Notes: generated by a model not told the origin, from the letters alone. A stretch of DNA of 64,000 nt from Chloroflexota bacterium (GCA_020845495.1 JADLFM010000137.1:1-64000), one strand, 5' to 3'. Counted from the first letter of the stretch, positions 18,412 through 26,386 are shown. Made by a program: numbers and translations.

Positions 18412-18702
18412 ATAGAAGACGCGGCGGGTAGTGCTACCCGCCGCGTTGACGTTCACGGCTTACAAGATTGGACTCTTACTCCTTCGTGCCGTATCACACA
18501 GTCGCCACCATTCGTGGCGGCGCTTCGTGGACAGCCGGCATGGCCACGGAGCCTGGCCTGCCCCGCACACGTCGATGCGCGGGGCCTAACTGTCCACCTG
18601 CCATCTCGAATGGAGGACGATCGGCTTGATAAGGCGCATGTGCTCCTCCTCCATACCGATTGTCTCGACTGGAGCGACCGATGGATTCCATCGCCACTCC
18701 AT
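18412..18702 (-). ncRNA. Candidate structured RNA of about 290 nt, family not recognised
   Basis: The transcript would start at about 18702, 7 nt after a strong promoter, and end at the hairpin 18446-18419. Helices read from the sequence are: P1, a 5' hairpin 18700-18671 (GGAGUGGCGAUGG-AAU-CCAUCGGUCGCUCC, one bulge); P2, AUGGAGGA with UCCUCCAU, which would hide the GGAGGAGG; P3, CAGUGGAC-type pairing of 18590-18597 with 18527-18534; P3a, a 10-bp hairpin 18585-18560; P3b, GGCCA/UGGCC; and P4, CGCCAC/GUGGCG (18519-18503). The only small reading frame with a ribosome site (18639-18586, 17 codons) has no recognisable product. I found no hallmark of tmRNA, RNase P or SRP RNA. Confidence 0.6.
18419..18446. 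terminator. 12-bp hairpin, probably a bidirectional terminator
   Basis: Arms ACGCGGCGGGTA (18419-18430) and TACCCGCCGCGT (18435-18446) enclose GTGC. It lies 40 nt after the CAP gene on the plus strand and at the 3' end of the minus-strand RNA candidate. There the minus strand continues CTTCTATGTCTGG, only weakly U-rich. Confidence 0.65.
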
Positions 18703-18708
18703 GCATCT

Positions 18709-18738
18709 ACTATACGCAGGCATCCCGCTGCGGGTCAA
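18709..18738 (-). promoter_or_regulatory. Strong sigma-70-type promoter of the candidate RNA
   Basis: On the minus strand TTGACC (18738-18733), an 18-nt spacer and TATAGT (18714-18709) form one of the best promoters in the window. Transcription would begin near 18702, directly before a stable 5' hairpin. No recognisable protein gene follows on that strand before the terminator, which is why I call an RNA gene. The stretch 18739-19036 upstream holds nothing else that I can support. Confidence 0.7.
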
Positions 18739-19036
18739 GTAGTCAGCAGGCGCCTGCGTATCGATTTTCGACCAACCTGGTTCCCAGTCGGTATCAGCCG
18801 TAGCATGGGTGAGCCGGAGCGCTCCGGCCAGCGTGACGCGGCGAGGCCGACTGATGCCGCGGCCCGCCCGTGCGTCCGCAACCGCCCAGTTGACAGCATG
18901 TCGCTGTCTGTGGCGAGCCCAGGAAGTGACGCCGTGGTGTGGCTGTGACGGCACGGTTCAGAAAATCCGCGCAGTCAGACCCTGCTGCCCGCTACAATCG
19001 GCGGTCCCCAAACACTAGCCCGCACCGGCGGCACGT

Positions 19037-20890
19037 GTGGCGGTCCGGGCCGGAGGTTTCCGCGTGCAGCTCTGGGTGCGCCTCTCCTGTCTCGTGCTTG
19101 CGGCCGGTATCGTCGGGTTCATCCCGACGAATCGCGGCGACCAGGGCCGAAGCGCCCCGGGCGGCGAGTCGGAAGAGGCGGTACTCCAAGCGCGAGGGGA
19201 TTCGAGCGACGATCTTCGCAGCGTTCTCAACGTCTCACCGGCACTCGTGGGCCAGACGTCGCTGTCTCGAGATGTACTGGTTGCGAACCGGATCCGGGCC
19301 GCCCGCGACGGCGACGTGCAGTCGGTCGCGCGGCTGAATGCGATCTTCGCGGCCGAGGCGTTCCGGCGCTCGGACCTGGTCCTGGGGCGTTGGCTGCCAC
19401 GGCGCGATCCCGTCAGCGGCCTGTTCCCGAACTCAGTCCAGCCCGATGGGCAGGCCTGGGTGTACGGTGACACCGGCTCGGATCTCTTTCCACACCTTGG
19501 AATCGCAACCTACATCCTTCGGCCAGATCGCTACGGCGAGATCGTCGCGGCCCTCGATGCCGAACGCCGCGGCGAGTCTGGCGTCCCGCGCGACGTGAAG
19601 ATCGGCACTGGTCAGCGGCTTGACGCGAAACTCGCCGACCGCATCTTTGGGGTGGCCGAATACGGAAAAGACGGCCTCTTGCCGCTCATGGACGAGACCG
19701 GTCCCGATCCCTGGCGCGACCGTCTCCGTGAGATCACGGATGCCATTCTGGCCGCCTCGACCACGCCCACTCGGTCTCACGGCATGTTGCCGGCCGACTC
19801 AACCGAGGTCAATGGCGACATGCTCCAGATTCTCGCGCGCCTCTACTTTGCGACCAGCGACGCCACCTACCTGGAGGCCGCCGGGCGCATCGGACGGACC
19901 TATCTCGAAGAGGTCTTCCCGACCACGAACTTTCTGCCGCCGAATCGCTGGGACTTCGTGAACGTCGAGCCGCTCGATCGCCGCCGCTTCCGGCTCTCCG
20001 ACCACGGCAACGAGATCTTCTCCGGCTTGATCGAGTGGCACCTGGCCGAGACAGTGTCCGGCTCCCCACGAGCCGCCGAGGACCGCATCGCTATTCGCCG
20101 CCTGCTCGACCGGCTCCTTCAGAAGGGGCGTAACGAGCACGGCCTCTGGTACCGGGTCCTCGAAGTCCCCTCGGGCCGGGTGGACCAGGATGGGCTCACC
20201 GACAACTGGGGCTATCTGTTCCAGGGGTATCTGACCCAGGCGATCGTCGAATCGGTCGCGCCGGACGGTGATCCCGCCCGTGCCGAGGCTTACCGGGCGG
20301 CGGCACGCCAGGGCCTCGACGCACTGGCCTACTACCGCGACTATCCCTGGCAACAGGGGGAGATGGACGGTTACGCGGACACCATCGAGAGCGCCATCTA
20401 CCTCCTGAACGTGTTCCCCGACCAGACGGCTGAACTGTGGGTTGACGACCAGATGGGCGTGCTCTACGGGTTCCAGGCCGCCGATGGGAGCGTGCTGGAG
20501 CGAGACCTTGATGGCAACTTCATTCGGACGACGTTGCTCCAGGCGCTTCGGCTCACGGCTGGTGTCCGCGCCGTACCGTGGTCGCCGGACGTGCTCGTCG
20601 GCTCGGCTCGGGACGGCGACTGCCTCACGCTTTGGGCTGGCAGCGACACCGGTTGGAGCGGCCGGCTCCTCTTCGACGTCCCACGTCACCGGCTGTATGG
20701 CCGCATGCCGGTCAACTACCCACGTCTCAACACCTGGCCGGAGTGGTTCACCGTCGAAGCCGACGCCCAGTACCGGGTCGAAGGCGCGTCAGGAGCGGCC
20801 ACCGCCACCGGGGCCGATCTTGCGGCCGGGTTGCCGCTCGATCTGGCGACCGGCGCTACGCAGACGCTCAGGGTGTGCCCCGCACAGTAA
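19037..20890 (+). CDS. Large secreted protein of unknown function, possible alpha/alpha-barrel
   Basis: The 617-aa protein has an N-terminal hydrophobic export signal (LWVRLSCLVLAAGIVGFIPT) and no further membrane segments. The middle (about 100-480) is mostly helical with repeated aromatic and acidic turns: DGLLPLMDETGPDPWRD, LLQKGRNEHGLWYRVLEV, DNWGYLFQGYLTQAIVESV and QQGEMDGYADTIESAIYLLN. This resembles (alpha/alpha)-barrel glycoside hydrolases or lyases, but I recognise no family and call no catalytic residue. The C-terminus (about 490-610) looks beta-rich. The start is GTG 19037, and GTG 19064 is equally possible. A 20-nt unit containing its last codons is duplicated after the stop. Confidence 0.6.
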   Translation: MAVRAGGFRVQLWVRLSCLVLAAGIVGFIPTNRGDQGRSAPGGESEEAVLQARGDSSDDLRSVLNVSPALVGQTSLSRDVLVANRIRAARDGDVQSVARLNAIFAAEAFRRSDLVLGRWLPRRDPVSGLFPNSVQPDGQAWVYGDTGSDLFPHLGIATYILRPDRYGEIVAALDAERRGESGVPRDVKIGTGQRLDAKLADRIFGVAEYGKDGLLPLMDETGPDPWRDRLREITDAILAASTTPTRSHGMLPADSTEVNGDMLQILARLYFATSDATYLEAAGRIGRTYLEEVFPTTNFLPPNRWDFVNVEPLDRRRFRLSDHGNEIFSGLIEWHLAETVSGSPRAAEDRIAIRRLLDRLLQKGRNEHGLWYRVLEVPSGRVDQDGLTDNWGYLFQGYLTQAIVESVAPDGDPARAEAYRAAARQGLDALAYYRDYPWQQGEMDGYADTIESAIYLLNVFPDQTAELWVDDQMGVLYGFQAADGSVLERDLDGNFIRTTLLQALRLTAGVRAVPWSPDVLVGSARDGDCLTLWAGSDTGWSGRLLFDVPRHRLYGRMPVNYPRLNTWPEWFTVEADAQYRVEGASGAATATGADLAAGLPLDLATGATQTLRVCPAQ

Positions 20891-20909
20891 GGGTGTGCCC
20901 CGCACAGTA
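20870..20909. repeat. Perfect 20-nt tandem duplication across a stop codon
   Basis: AGGGTGTGCCCCGCACAGTA is present at 20870-20889 and again at 20890-20909. The first copy ends the preceding secreted-protein gene (TAA 20888-20890); the second would encode the same C-terminal residues ending in TAG. This is a recent-looking duplication of the gene end. Confidence 0.9.
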
Positions 20910-21014
20910 GAGGGGCGCTACACCAGCACGTTCAACCTCGGCAGCAACCAGTCGGGTGCTTGGCGCACGACGAGGGGCGCAGGCGCCGTGCGCGCCGGCG
21001 TCCCGGGGCGCTCG

Positions 21015-21099
21015 CTCAGCGGCGCCACTCACTCAGTGGCATCGCTCATTCAACGACATCGCTCACTCAGCGGCGCCACTCACTCAGCGGCGCCACTCA
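21015..21099. repeat. Tandem array of five 17-nt units
   Basis: Units start at 21015, 21032, 21049, 21066 and 21083. Units 1, 4 and 5 are identical (CTCAGCGGCGCCACTCA); units 2 and 3 diverge (CTCAGTGGCATCGCTCA, TTCAACGACATCGCTCA). The array lies in the intergenic region 20891-21334, which holds no gene that I can support. Confidence 0.9.
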
Positions 21100-21273
21100 T
21101 CTCGCTCGCCGATCTCGAACGGCGGTGAGAGCGCCTCGCCAGTGGTCCTGCACGGGGCGCACATACCTTGACCCGGCACAAAGCGTCACCACGGCTCACA
21201 CACACGCAGTTCAGAGCCGGTAGCGAATGCCGGGGGAGCGGCCGACGTGGCGCAGGACAACCGTCAGTACACG

Positions 21274-21308
21274 GATGTGCCGCCCGCGAGGCTCGCGGGC
21301 GGCACATC
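21274..21308. terminator. 15-bp hairpin after the cytochrome operon
   Basis: GATGTGCCGCCCGCG (21274-21288) pairs perfectly with CGCGGGCGGCACATC (21294-21308) around AGGCT. It lies 26 nt beyond the stop of the last cytochrome gene (minus strand). No T run follows, as for other hairpins here. Confidence 0.65.
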
Positions 21309-21334
21309 CTGGCTAGACTGAACTCGGAGACGGG

Positions 21335-22285
21335 CTACTTGTGCGTCATCAGGAATGCGACGAGATCCTTGATCTCCTGCTCTGACAGAACCCCGCCGAA
21401 GCTCGGCATGACCGGTGGGTAGCCGGGCACGACGAAAGCCGTCGAGGTGTGGATCGACTCGCTGATGTACGCCTCAGCATCCTTGCCCGGCTCACGCGTC
21501 GCGGCGACCGTGGCGATATGGGAGAGATCGGGGCCGGTCTGCCCGCCGACACCGTTGATGGTGTGACAGCCGATACAGCCGCCCTTGCCGGCGAAGAGCG
21601 TCGAACCGGCCTGCTCCTCTGGCGAAAGCCCGGCCGTGTCGAGGGTCGGAACCTGCGGCTCGGGCGCGCCGTGCGCTATCTTCTCGCGGGACAGCTCACG
21701 CGCGACCTGCCAGGCCGTCTGGGTACCTTCGACGACCTTGTCTCCGTGCGTGATAAAGGTGGCCAGTTCCTCGATCTGCTCGTCCAGCAGCGGGCCGCCG
21801 TCCTGACGGCCCCAGGCCGGCATGATCAGTCCCCGACCCCGATGGATCGTCTTCACGACGTAGGCATACCGCTCTTTGAAGGCGTCTGGGTCCGTCGGAT
21901 GCATGTCGTCGCGGTTGAGAGCCGGCGCGATGACGGCAGGACTGGTGCCTGGAACGACGGCCCCATGCCCATCCACACCATGACACGTGATGCAGAGCGA
22001 CGTGAAGGTGTCGGCGCCTCGCTCGATCATGATGTCCTGGCGGCGATCGGTGGCAGCCGCCTGTCGCATCGGCTCGACGAAGCTGTACCCGGTCAGGAGC
22101 AGGCCGGAGATGATCATGAGGCCAAGGGAGACGACGACCTTCCGCTCCATCGAGGGATTGCCGGTCGGCACCGGCTCGGACGGTTCGTGGGAGCGCCTGC
22201 CCACGCCGCTAGCGTAGATGACCAGCAGCGCCAGGAGGAAGAGCAACGCGATGAGGAGGACGATCCCCCCAGCGCTCAGTTCCAT
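21335..22285 (-). CDS. Membrane-anchored diheme cytochrome c of the bc complex
   Basis: The 316-aa protein has an N-terminal membrane segment (about 6-26), a second one near 50-68 (VVVSLGLMIISGLLLTGYSF), and two cytochrome c domains with heme sites CITCH (near 97) and CIGCH (near 238). Candidate distal Met ligands are in LIMPAWG and PPVMPSFGG. The second domain ends in LSEQEIKDLVAFL, the typical class I C-terminal helix. It is the last gene of the operon with cytochrome b and Rieske genes, and should accept electrons from the Rieske protein and pass them to a terminal oxidase or soluble cytochrome. Confidence 0.92.
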   Translation of the reverse strand: MELSAGGIVLLIALLFLLALLVIYASGVGRRSHEPSEPVPTGNPSMERKVVVSLGLMIISGLLLTGYSFVEPMRQAAATDRRQDIMIERGADTFTSLCITCHGVDGHGAVVPGTSPAVIAPALNRDDMHPTDPDAFKERYAYVVKTIHRGRGLIMPAWGRQDGGPLLDEQIEELATFITHGDKVVEGTQTAWQVARELSREKIAHGAPEPQVPTLDTAGLSPEEQAGSTLFAGKGGCIGCHTINGVGGQTGPDLSHIATVAATREPGKDAEAYISESIHTSTAFVVPGYPPVMPSFGGVLSEQEIKDLVAFLMTHK

Positions 22286-22332
22286 ACTCGGATAACCTCC
22301 AGAGATCCCGTCACGCGGATCCGCACGGCCGC

Positions 22333-22953
22333 TTAGACTGGCGTCGGATCTGCATCGTGGTTCACGGTCGTGCGCTGCTTTGCCCCCGTCGGGTTCGTGT
22401 CGATCATGATCTTGCCGTCACGAATCGCGACCGGGAAAATGTCCATCGGTCGGGGCGCCGGACCCGAGATGATGTTGCCCCAGCGGTCGTAGATCGATCC
22501 GTGACACGGGCAGTTGAAGCGTCCCTTCGCCTCGAGGCTGTCCATCGACGGGTCGTCCGCCTTCCAGGGGACCGTGCAGCCGAGGTGCGGGCACTTCCAC
22601 CAGAGCGCGAGCACACCCTCCGGCACCCGCGACACATAGCACTTGCCCTCCTGCACGAGCTTGACGTCGCCGACCTTGAGATCGGCGACCAGCCCGCCGT
22701 TCACCTCGCCGCCGAAGGTACCGACCCGCTTCGGCCAGAAGAACGAGCCGAAGCCGACGAGCCATTGCCCGAGCAGGCCGAGCAGCGTACCCCAGCCAAT
22801 GAAGCGCAGGATCGTTCGGCGGTTCCAGAACCCTCGCTTGACCGCGACCGGGACGTCCGCGCCCGGCCGAGGCGAGGCGGCGCGCCGCTCGACCTCTGCC
22901 GCCGTCTCGGCGCCAGGGAAAAACAACCCCTCCTGGCGCGCCTGATTCGCCAT
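22333..22953 (-). CDS. Rieske iron-sulfur subunit of the menaquinol:cytochrome c reductase
   Basis: The 206-aa protein has a soluble N-terminus, one membrane anchor (about 48-68, TILRFIGWGTLLGLLGQWLV) and a Rieske domain with both cluster-binding loops, CPHLGCTVPW (near 119) and CPCHGSIYD (near 150). The two Cys and two His ligands are intact. It takes electrons from menaquinol at the b subunit and hands them to cytochrome c. ATG 22953 follows a GGAGGAAAG site. A strong hairpin separates it from the preceding cytochrome b gene. Confidence 0.95.
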   Translation of the reverse strand: MANQARQEGLFFPGAETAAEVERRAASPRPGADVPVAVKRGFWNRRTILRFIGWGTLLGLLGQWLVGFGSFFWPKRVGTFGGEVNGGLVADLKVGDVKLVQEGKCYVSRVPEGVLALWWKCPHLGCTVPWKADDPSMDSLEAKGRFNCPCHGSIYDRWGNIISGPAPRPMDIFPVAIRDGKIMIDTNPTGAKQRTTVNHDADPTPV

Positions 22954-22975
22954 GCTTTCCTCCAGCCGAGAACCT

Positions 22976-23009
22976 GCGCGTCGGCAGCCCGCGCGGGCTG
23001 CCGACGCGC
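22976..23009. terminator. Perfect 15-bp hairpin between cytochrome b and Rieske genes
   Basis: GCGCGTCGGCAGCCC (22976-22990) pairs with GGGCTGCCGACGCGC (22995-23009) around GCGC. It lies within an operon and has no T run, so it may be an attenuator or an RNA-stability element tuning the ratio of b to Rieske subunits, not a full terminator. Confidence 0.6.
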
Positions 23010-23020
23010 GACTGCGTATG

Positions 23021-24298
23021 CTACTCGATCCTGATTTGTCGCGGATCCCAGGGCCACATCAAATGCATGCCCTGGCCTCGGAAGAAGGTGCCGACGACTG
23101 TCAGGACGACATATGTCACGAAGAAGCCCGTGAACAGGCAGATCATCCAGTCACGCGCCCCGTCTGGCTTGTACCGCTTCTTGATCAACCAGACGAGCGG
23201 CCAGATCGGCCCAAGCATGAAGAGCGTCGGGACGAGAATGTTGAAGACGAACGGATCGTAGAACACCTCGATATGTGTGGTGTCGGCGAGCCAGCGCAGC
23301 ATCCGCTTCACGCTGATGAACTCGTCGAAGAGCACGAGCAGGATCAAGACTCCCGTGGTGTACCAGGTAGTGAACCACGCGACGGCGATCGACTTCGGCG
23401 TCCCGAACCATTTCCCGACGTCCCGATTGTCTCGGTCGAAGTACGGGATGAGCGCGATCAGCCCCAGTGCCACGGCCGGTACGATCACTCCCGCGAGCGC
23501 CGGGTGCATGTGGAGCAGTAGTTCCTGAAGGTTCAGGAAGTACCAGGGCGCCTTCGACGGGTTCGGCGTCTTGTCAGGGTTCGCGTGGCCCTCGAGCGGC
23601 GCCTGGATGACCATCGCGATGACGATCATCGATACCAGCAGGAGGACTGCCGCCATAAATTCGATCAGCACGAGATGCGGCCAGACGTAGACCAGCCGCT
23701 GCGACTGTGCCTCAACGGCGCTTGGTGCGGGCTTGGCCGCCGCAACTGCGCCGGCCGCAGCCGGTGCACCGCCCGACCCGCGCTGGACGGCTGCCGCGAG
23801 GCGCTGACGCTGATCCGGCGTCAGCGCACCCGCACCGCCGCCACCAGCAGGCTTCGCGGTTGCGGCAGCCACCGGCGCGGGCTGCGCGGCCGCTGCCGCG
23901 GCGCCATCCTGCGCAGCTGCTGGCGGCCGGCCTAACCCGGCGGCGGCTGCGCGCTCCTTGTACAGGCGCGCCCGTTCGGCTGGCGTCAGGTTCGCCATGT
24001 CCGGGGTCTTCCCAAGCGGACCACCATCGCCACTACCGGTAGACGGCGCGGGGCGCTTCGGCGGTGCTTCACCTCCACCGGCGGCGCTCGCGGCGGCCGG
24101 CGGTGGCGTTGCCGGCTTCTCGGCTGGCGGTCTGGCCGCCGGCGGCTGCGCAGGCGGCTGTCCGCCCCCGGCGGCGGGCGCTCGTCCGAGACCAGCGGCG
24201 GCAGCACGCTCCTTGTAGATGCGCGCCCGTTCAGCTGGCGTCAGGTTCGCCATGTCGGAAGTCTTTTCGAGCGGGTTGGAGGTGTCGTCAGGGGGCAT
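23021..24298 (-). CDS. Cytochrome b C-terminal-domain subunit (subunit IV-like) with a long repeat-bearing N-terminal extension
   Basis: The last 220 of 425 residues are the C-terminal half of a split cytochrome b. Membrane helices start near 207 (LVYVWPHLVLIEFMAAVLLL), and PWYFLNLQELLLHMHPALAG carries the quinol-site PxW-type motif, with two to three more helices. The first 205 residues are Ala/Pro/Gly-rich and soluble. They contain a duplicated block, KTSDMANLTPAERARIYKER at 12 and KTPDMANLTPAERARLYKER at 97, each followed by AAAAGLGR, plus a weaker third copy (LTPDQRQRLAAAVQRG). The two blocks are also very alike at DNA level. The role of this extension is unknown; it should face the cytoplasm. 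Confidence 0.9.
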   Translation of the reverse strand: MPPDDTSNPLEKTSDMANLTPAERARIYKERAAAAGLGRAPAAGGGQPPAQPPAARPPAEKPATPPPAAASAAGGGEAPPKRPAPSTGSGDGGPLGKTPDMANLTPAERARLYKERAAAAGLGRPPAAAQDGAAAAAAQPAPVAAATAKPAGGGGAGALTPDQRQRLAAAVQRGSGGAPAAAGAVAAAKPAPSAVEAQSQRLVYVWPHLVLIEFMAAVLLLVSMIVIAMVIQAPLEGHANPDKTPNPSKAPWYFLNLQELLLHMHPALAGVIVPAVALGLIALIPYFDRDNRDVGKWFGTPKSIAVAWFTTWYTTGVLILLVLFDEFISVKRMLRWLADTTHIEVFYDPFVFNILVPTLFMLGPIWPLVWLIKKRYKPDGARDWMICLFTGFFVTYVVLTVVGTFFRGQGMHLMWPWDPRQIRIE

Positions 24299-24339
24299 CT
24301 GATTCTCCGAAGGTCTCCCCGAGTTCTACTCGCATCGGA

Positions 24340-25095
24340 TCACAGCGGACCCGCGATGCCGCCGTCCTTCCGGATCCGCCAGAAGTGAACGGTCATGAAG
24401 AGCGCGGTCAGCAACGGAAGGGCGATGACGTGCAGGACGTACCAGCGGATCAGGGTGTTGTCGCCGATTTCGTAGCCGCCGACAATCGCGAACTTCACCT
24501 GATCGCCAATGATCGGGGTGGCGCCTGCCATGTTCGTGCCGACGGTGACCGCCCAGATCGCCAGCTGGTCCCACGGGAGCAGGTAGCCGGTGAAGCTCAG
24601 CAGGAAGGTCAGCGTCAGCAACACCACGCCAACGATCCAGTTGAACTCGCGCGGCGCTTTGTAGGCGCCCGTGTAGAAGACGCGGACCATATGGAGGAAG
24701 ACGGTAATGACCATGCCATGCGCGGCGTACCGATGGATATTCCGGAGCAGGAGCCCGAAGGTCACGATCGTCTCGAGATCCTTCATGTCCTGGTACGCCA
24801 CTGCCGTCGCAGGGCGGTAGTAGAACATCAGGAGGACGCCGGTCACGGTCAGGAGGAGGAAGAGGAAAAAGGACAATCCGCCAAGGCAAAACGTGTACGT
24901 GATCTTCAGGCTCTCACGTCGGATCCGCACCGGATGCAGGTGCAGGAAGACGTTGTTGAACATGATCAGCGCCTGGTTTCGCGGTGTGTCCGGATAACCA
25001 GTGCGGAAGATGCTCTTGAAGACCCGATTCTCGGTCAGAGCACGGCGGTAATTGCCCTGGCGGAGATCGTCAAGGAAGGGGCGCATGTCCTGCAT
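24340..25095 (-). CDS. Cytochrome b N-terminal-domain subunit (cytochrome b6-like)
   Basis: The 251-aa protein has about four membrane helices and the four heme-ligand histidines of a b6-type subunit, in pairs within [20 protein letters not shown] and [40 protein letters not shown] is the conserved quinone-site region. The N-terminal soluble part ([16 protein letters not shown] ...) resembles Bacillus QcrB. I chose ATG 25095 with a GAGGTG site about 10 nt upstream; the frame is open to 25182 with non-conserved residues. First gene of the bc operon; binds two b hemes and perhaps heme c(i). Confidence 0.93.
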   Translation of the reverse strand: MQDMRPFLDDLRQGNYRRALTENRVFKSIFRTGYPDTPRNQALIMFNNVFLHLHPVRIRRESLKITYTFCLGGLSFFLFLLLTVTGVLLMFYYRPATAVAYQDMKDLETIVTFGLLLRNIHRYAAHGMVITVFLHMVRVFYTGAYKAPREFNWIVGVVLLTLTFLLSFTGYLLPWDQLAIWAVTVGTNMAGATPIIGDQVKFAIVGGYEIGDNTLIRWYVLHVIALPLLTALFMTVHFWRIRKDGGIAGPL

Positions 25096-25394
25096 GTCGA
25101 CGCGGCACCTCGGTTTGTCGGAGGATCGAGGAACGTGCGGAGGCAGAGCCAAAGCCAGAGAATGATGGCCGCGTGGTGGCACGGCGCGCTATCCGAGGAA
25201 AGAGGCGGCGAGAGGGAGAAGAGTGAAGCAGATTTCCAGGCGGCCGAACCGGTCACCCGCAATCACACGCCATCCGCACGAGAGATCAGGCGATAGCGTA
25301 GCGACCGGAGCCAGCGCAAAGCAAGCGCAAGCGCGGCCTTGCAGGATCGTATCACCGGCCCGGGACCGTGTCAAACACGATACTGAGAGGATAG

Positions 25395-25498
25395 CCAGGC
25401 AAGGCCGCCAGGCAAGGCCGCCAGGCAAGGCCGCCAGGCAAGGCCGCCAGGCAAGGCCGCCAGGCAAGGCCGCCAGGCAAGGCCGCCAGGCAAGGCCG
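25395..25498. repeat. Tandem array of eight perfect 13-nt units
   Basis: CCAGGCAAGGCCG is repeated eight times without a mismatch from 25395 to 25498. It lies in the divergent intergenic region 25096-25612 between the cytochrome bc operon and the SDR gene. Perfect identity suggests recent expansion or homogenisation, so copy number may vary between strains. No other gene is seen in this region. Confidence 0.95.
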
Positions 25499-25612
25499 CC
25501 GATTGACGGTCTGCACGCTAGCGCGTAGCCTCTCCAGGAACACGAGACGAACGACGGCGACGTGCAGTTCGCCGCTCCACGGGGAAATCGGCGGACACGA
25601 AGGTGAAGCTAG

Positions 25613-26386
25613 ATGCGAGTGCAGGAGTTGTTCGACCTGACGGGCAGGGTCGCAGTCGTCACCGGCGGATCGCGCGGGCTTGGCCTCGAGATCGCACACG
25701 GTCTCGGCGAAGCAGGCGCACGGGTGGTGGTCACCGCTCGGCGCGAAGAGTGGCTTGGCTCGGCCAAATCGGAGTTGACTGCCGCCGGCATCGCGGCGAC
25801 AGCCGAGGTCTGCGACGTGACCGACGAGCAGCAGATCGAGCGCCTTGCGGGCGCCGTCGTCGCGCGCGAGGGGTCTGTCGACATCCTGGTCAACGCAGCC
25901 GGCATCGCCTGGGGCGCCTCCCCGACTGAGATGCCAGTCGAACGGTGGCGTCAGGTCATGGAGGTCAATTCGGGCGGCGTCTTCTTATGCTGCCGCGCAT
26001 TCGGCGCCCGGATGCTCCAGCGCGGGCGCGGGCGGATCGTAAACGTCGCGTCGGTCGCCGGGCTTGTCGGACAGGCGCCGGCCGTCCTCGATGCAGTCGG
26101 CTATACCGCCAGCAAAGGCGCGGTCATCGCCCTCACCCGCGACCTTGCCGTCAAGTGGGCGCCGCACGGCGTGGCGGTGAACGCGGTGGCCCCCGGATTC
26201 TTTCCGACACGCATGACCGAGGCGCTCATCGCTCACGCCGAGCCGACGCTCGCAGCCGCCAACCCGATGGGCAGGATCGGCCGGCCTGGCGAGGTGAAGG
26301 GTGCGGTACTGTTCCTGGCATCCGACGCGGCGAGCTACGTCACTGGGCAGGTGCTAGCCATTGACGGCGGCATGACGGCCTGGTAG
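25613..26386 (+). CDS. Short-chain dehydrogenase/reductase
   Basis: The 257-aa protein is a classical SDR. It has the nucleotide-binding TGGSRGLG (near 18), DVTD (near 67), NAAG (near 93), the catalytic Ser region NVASVAGL (near 146), YTASK (near 164) and the C-terminal ITGQVLAIDGGMTAW-type ending. It reduces or oxidises an alcohol/ketone with NAD(P)H; it looks like gluconate-5-dehydrogenase or 3-oxoacyl reductase relatives, but the substrate cannot be told. ATG 25613, monocistronic or upstream of bioY by 200 nt. Confidence 0.9.
   Translation: MRVQELFDLTGRVAVVTGGSRGLGLEIAHGLGEAGARVVVTARREEWLGSAKSELTAAGIAATAEVCDVTDEQQIERLAGAVVAREGSVDILVNAAGIAWGASPTEMPVERWRQVMEVNSGGVFLCCRAFGARMLQRGRGRIVNVASVAGLVGQAPAVLDAVGYTASKGAVIALTRDLAVKWAPHGVAVNAVAPGFFPTRMTEALIAHAEPTLAAANPMGRIGRPGEVKGAVLFLASDAASYVTGQVLAIDGGMTAW

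Noticed and set aside
18586..18954. 122-codon minus-strand reading frame over the RNA candidate
   Set aside because: It starts upstream of the strong promoter, shows no recognisable domain, and is explained by high GC; the promoter and helices fit an RNA better.
25395..25498. CRISPR array
   Set aside because: The units are contiguous 13-nt repeats without spacers, and no cas gene is present.
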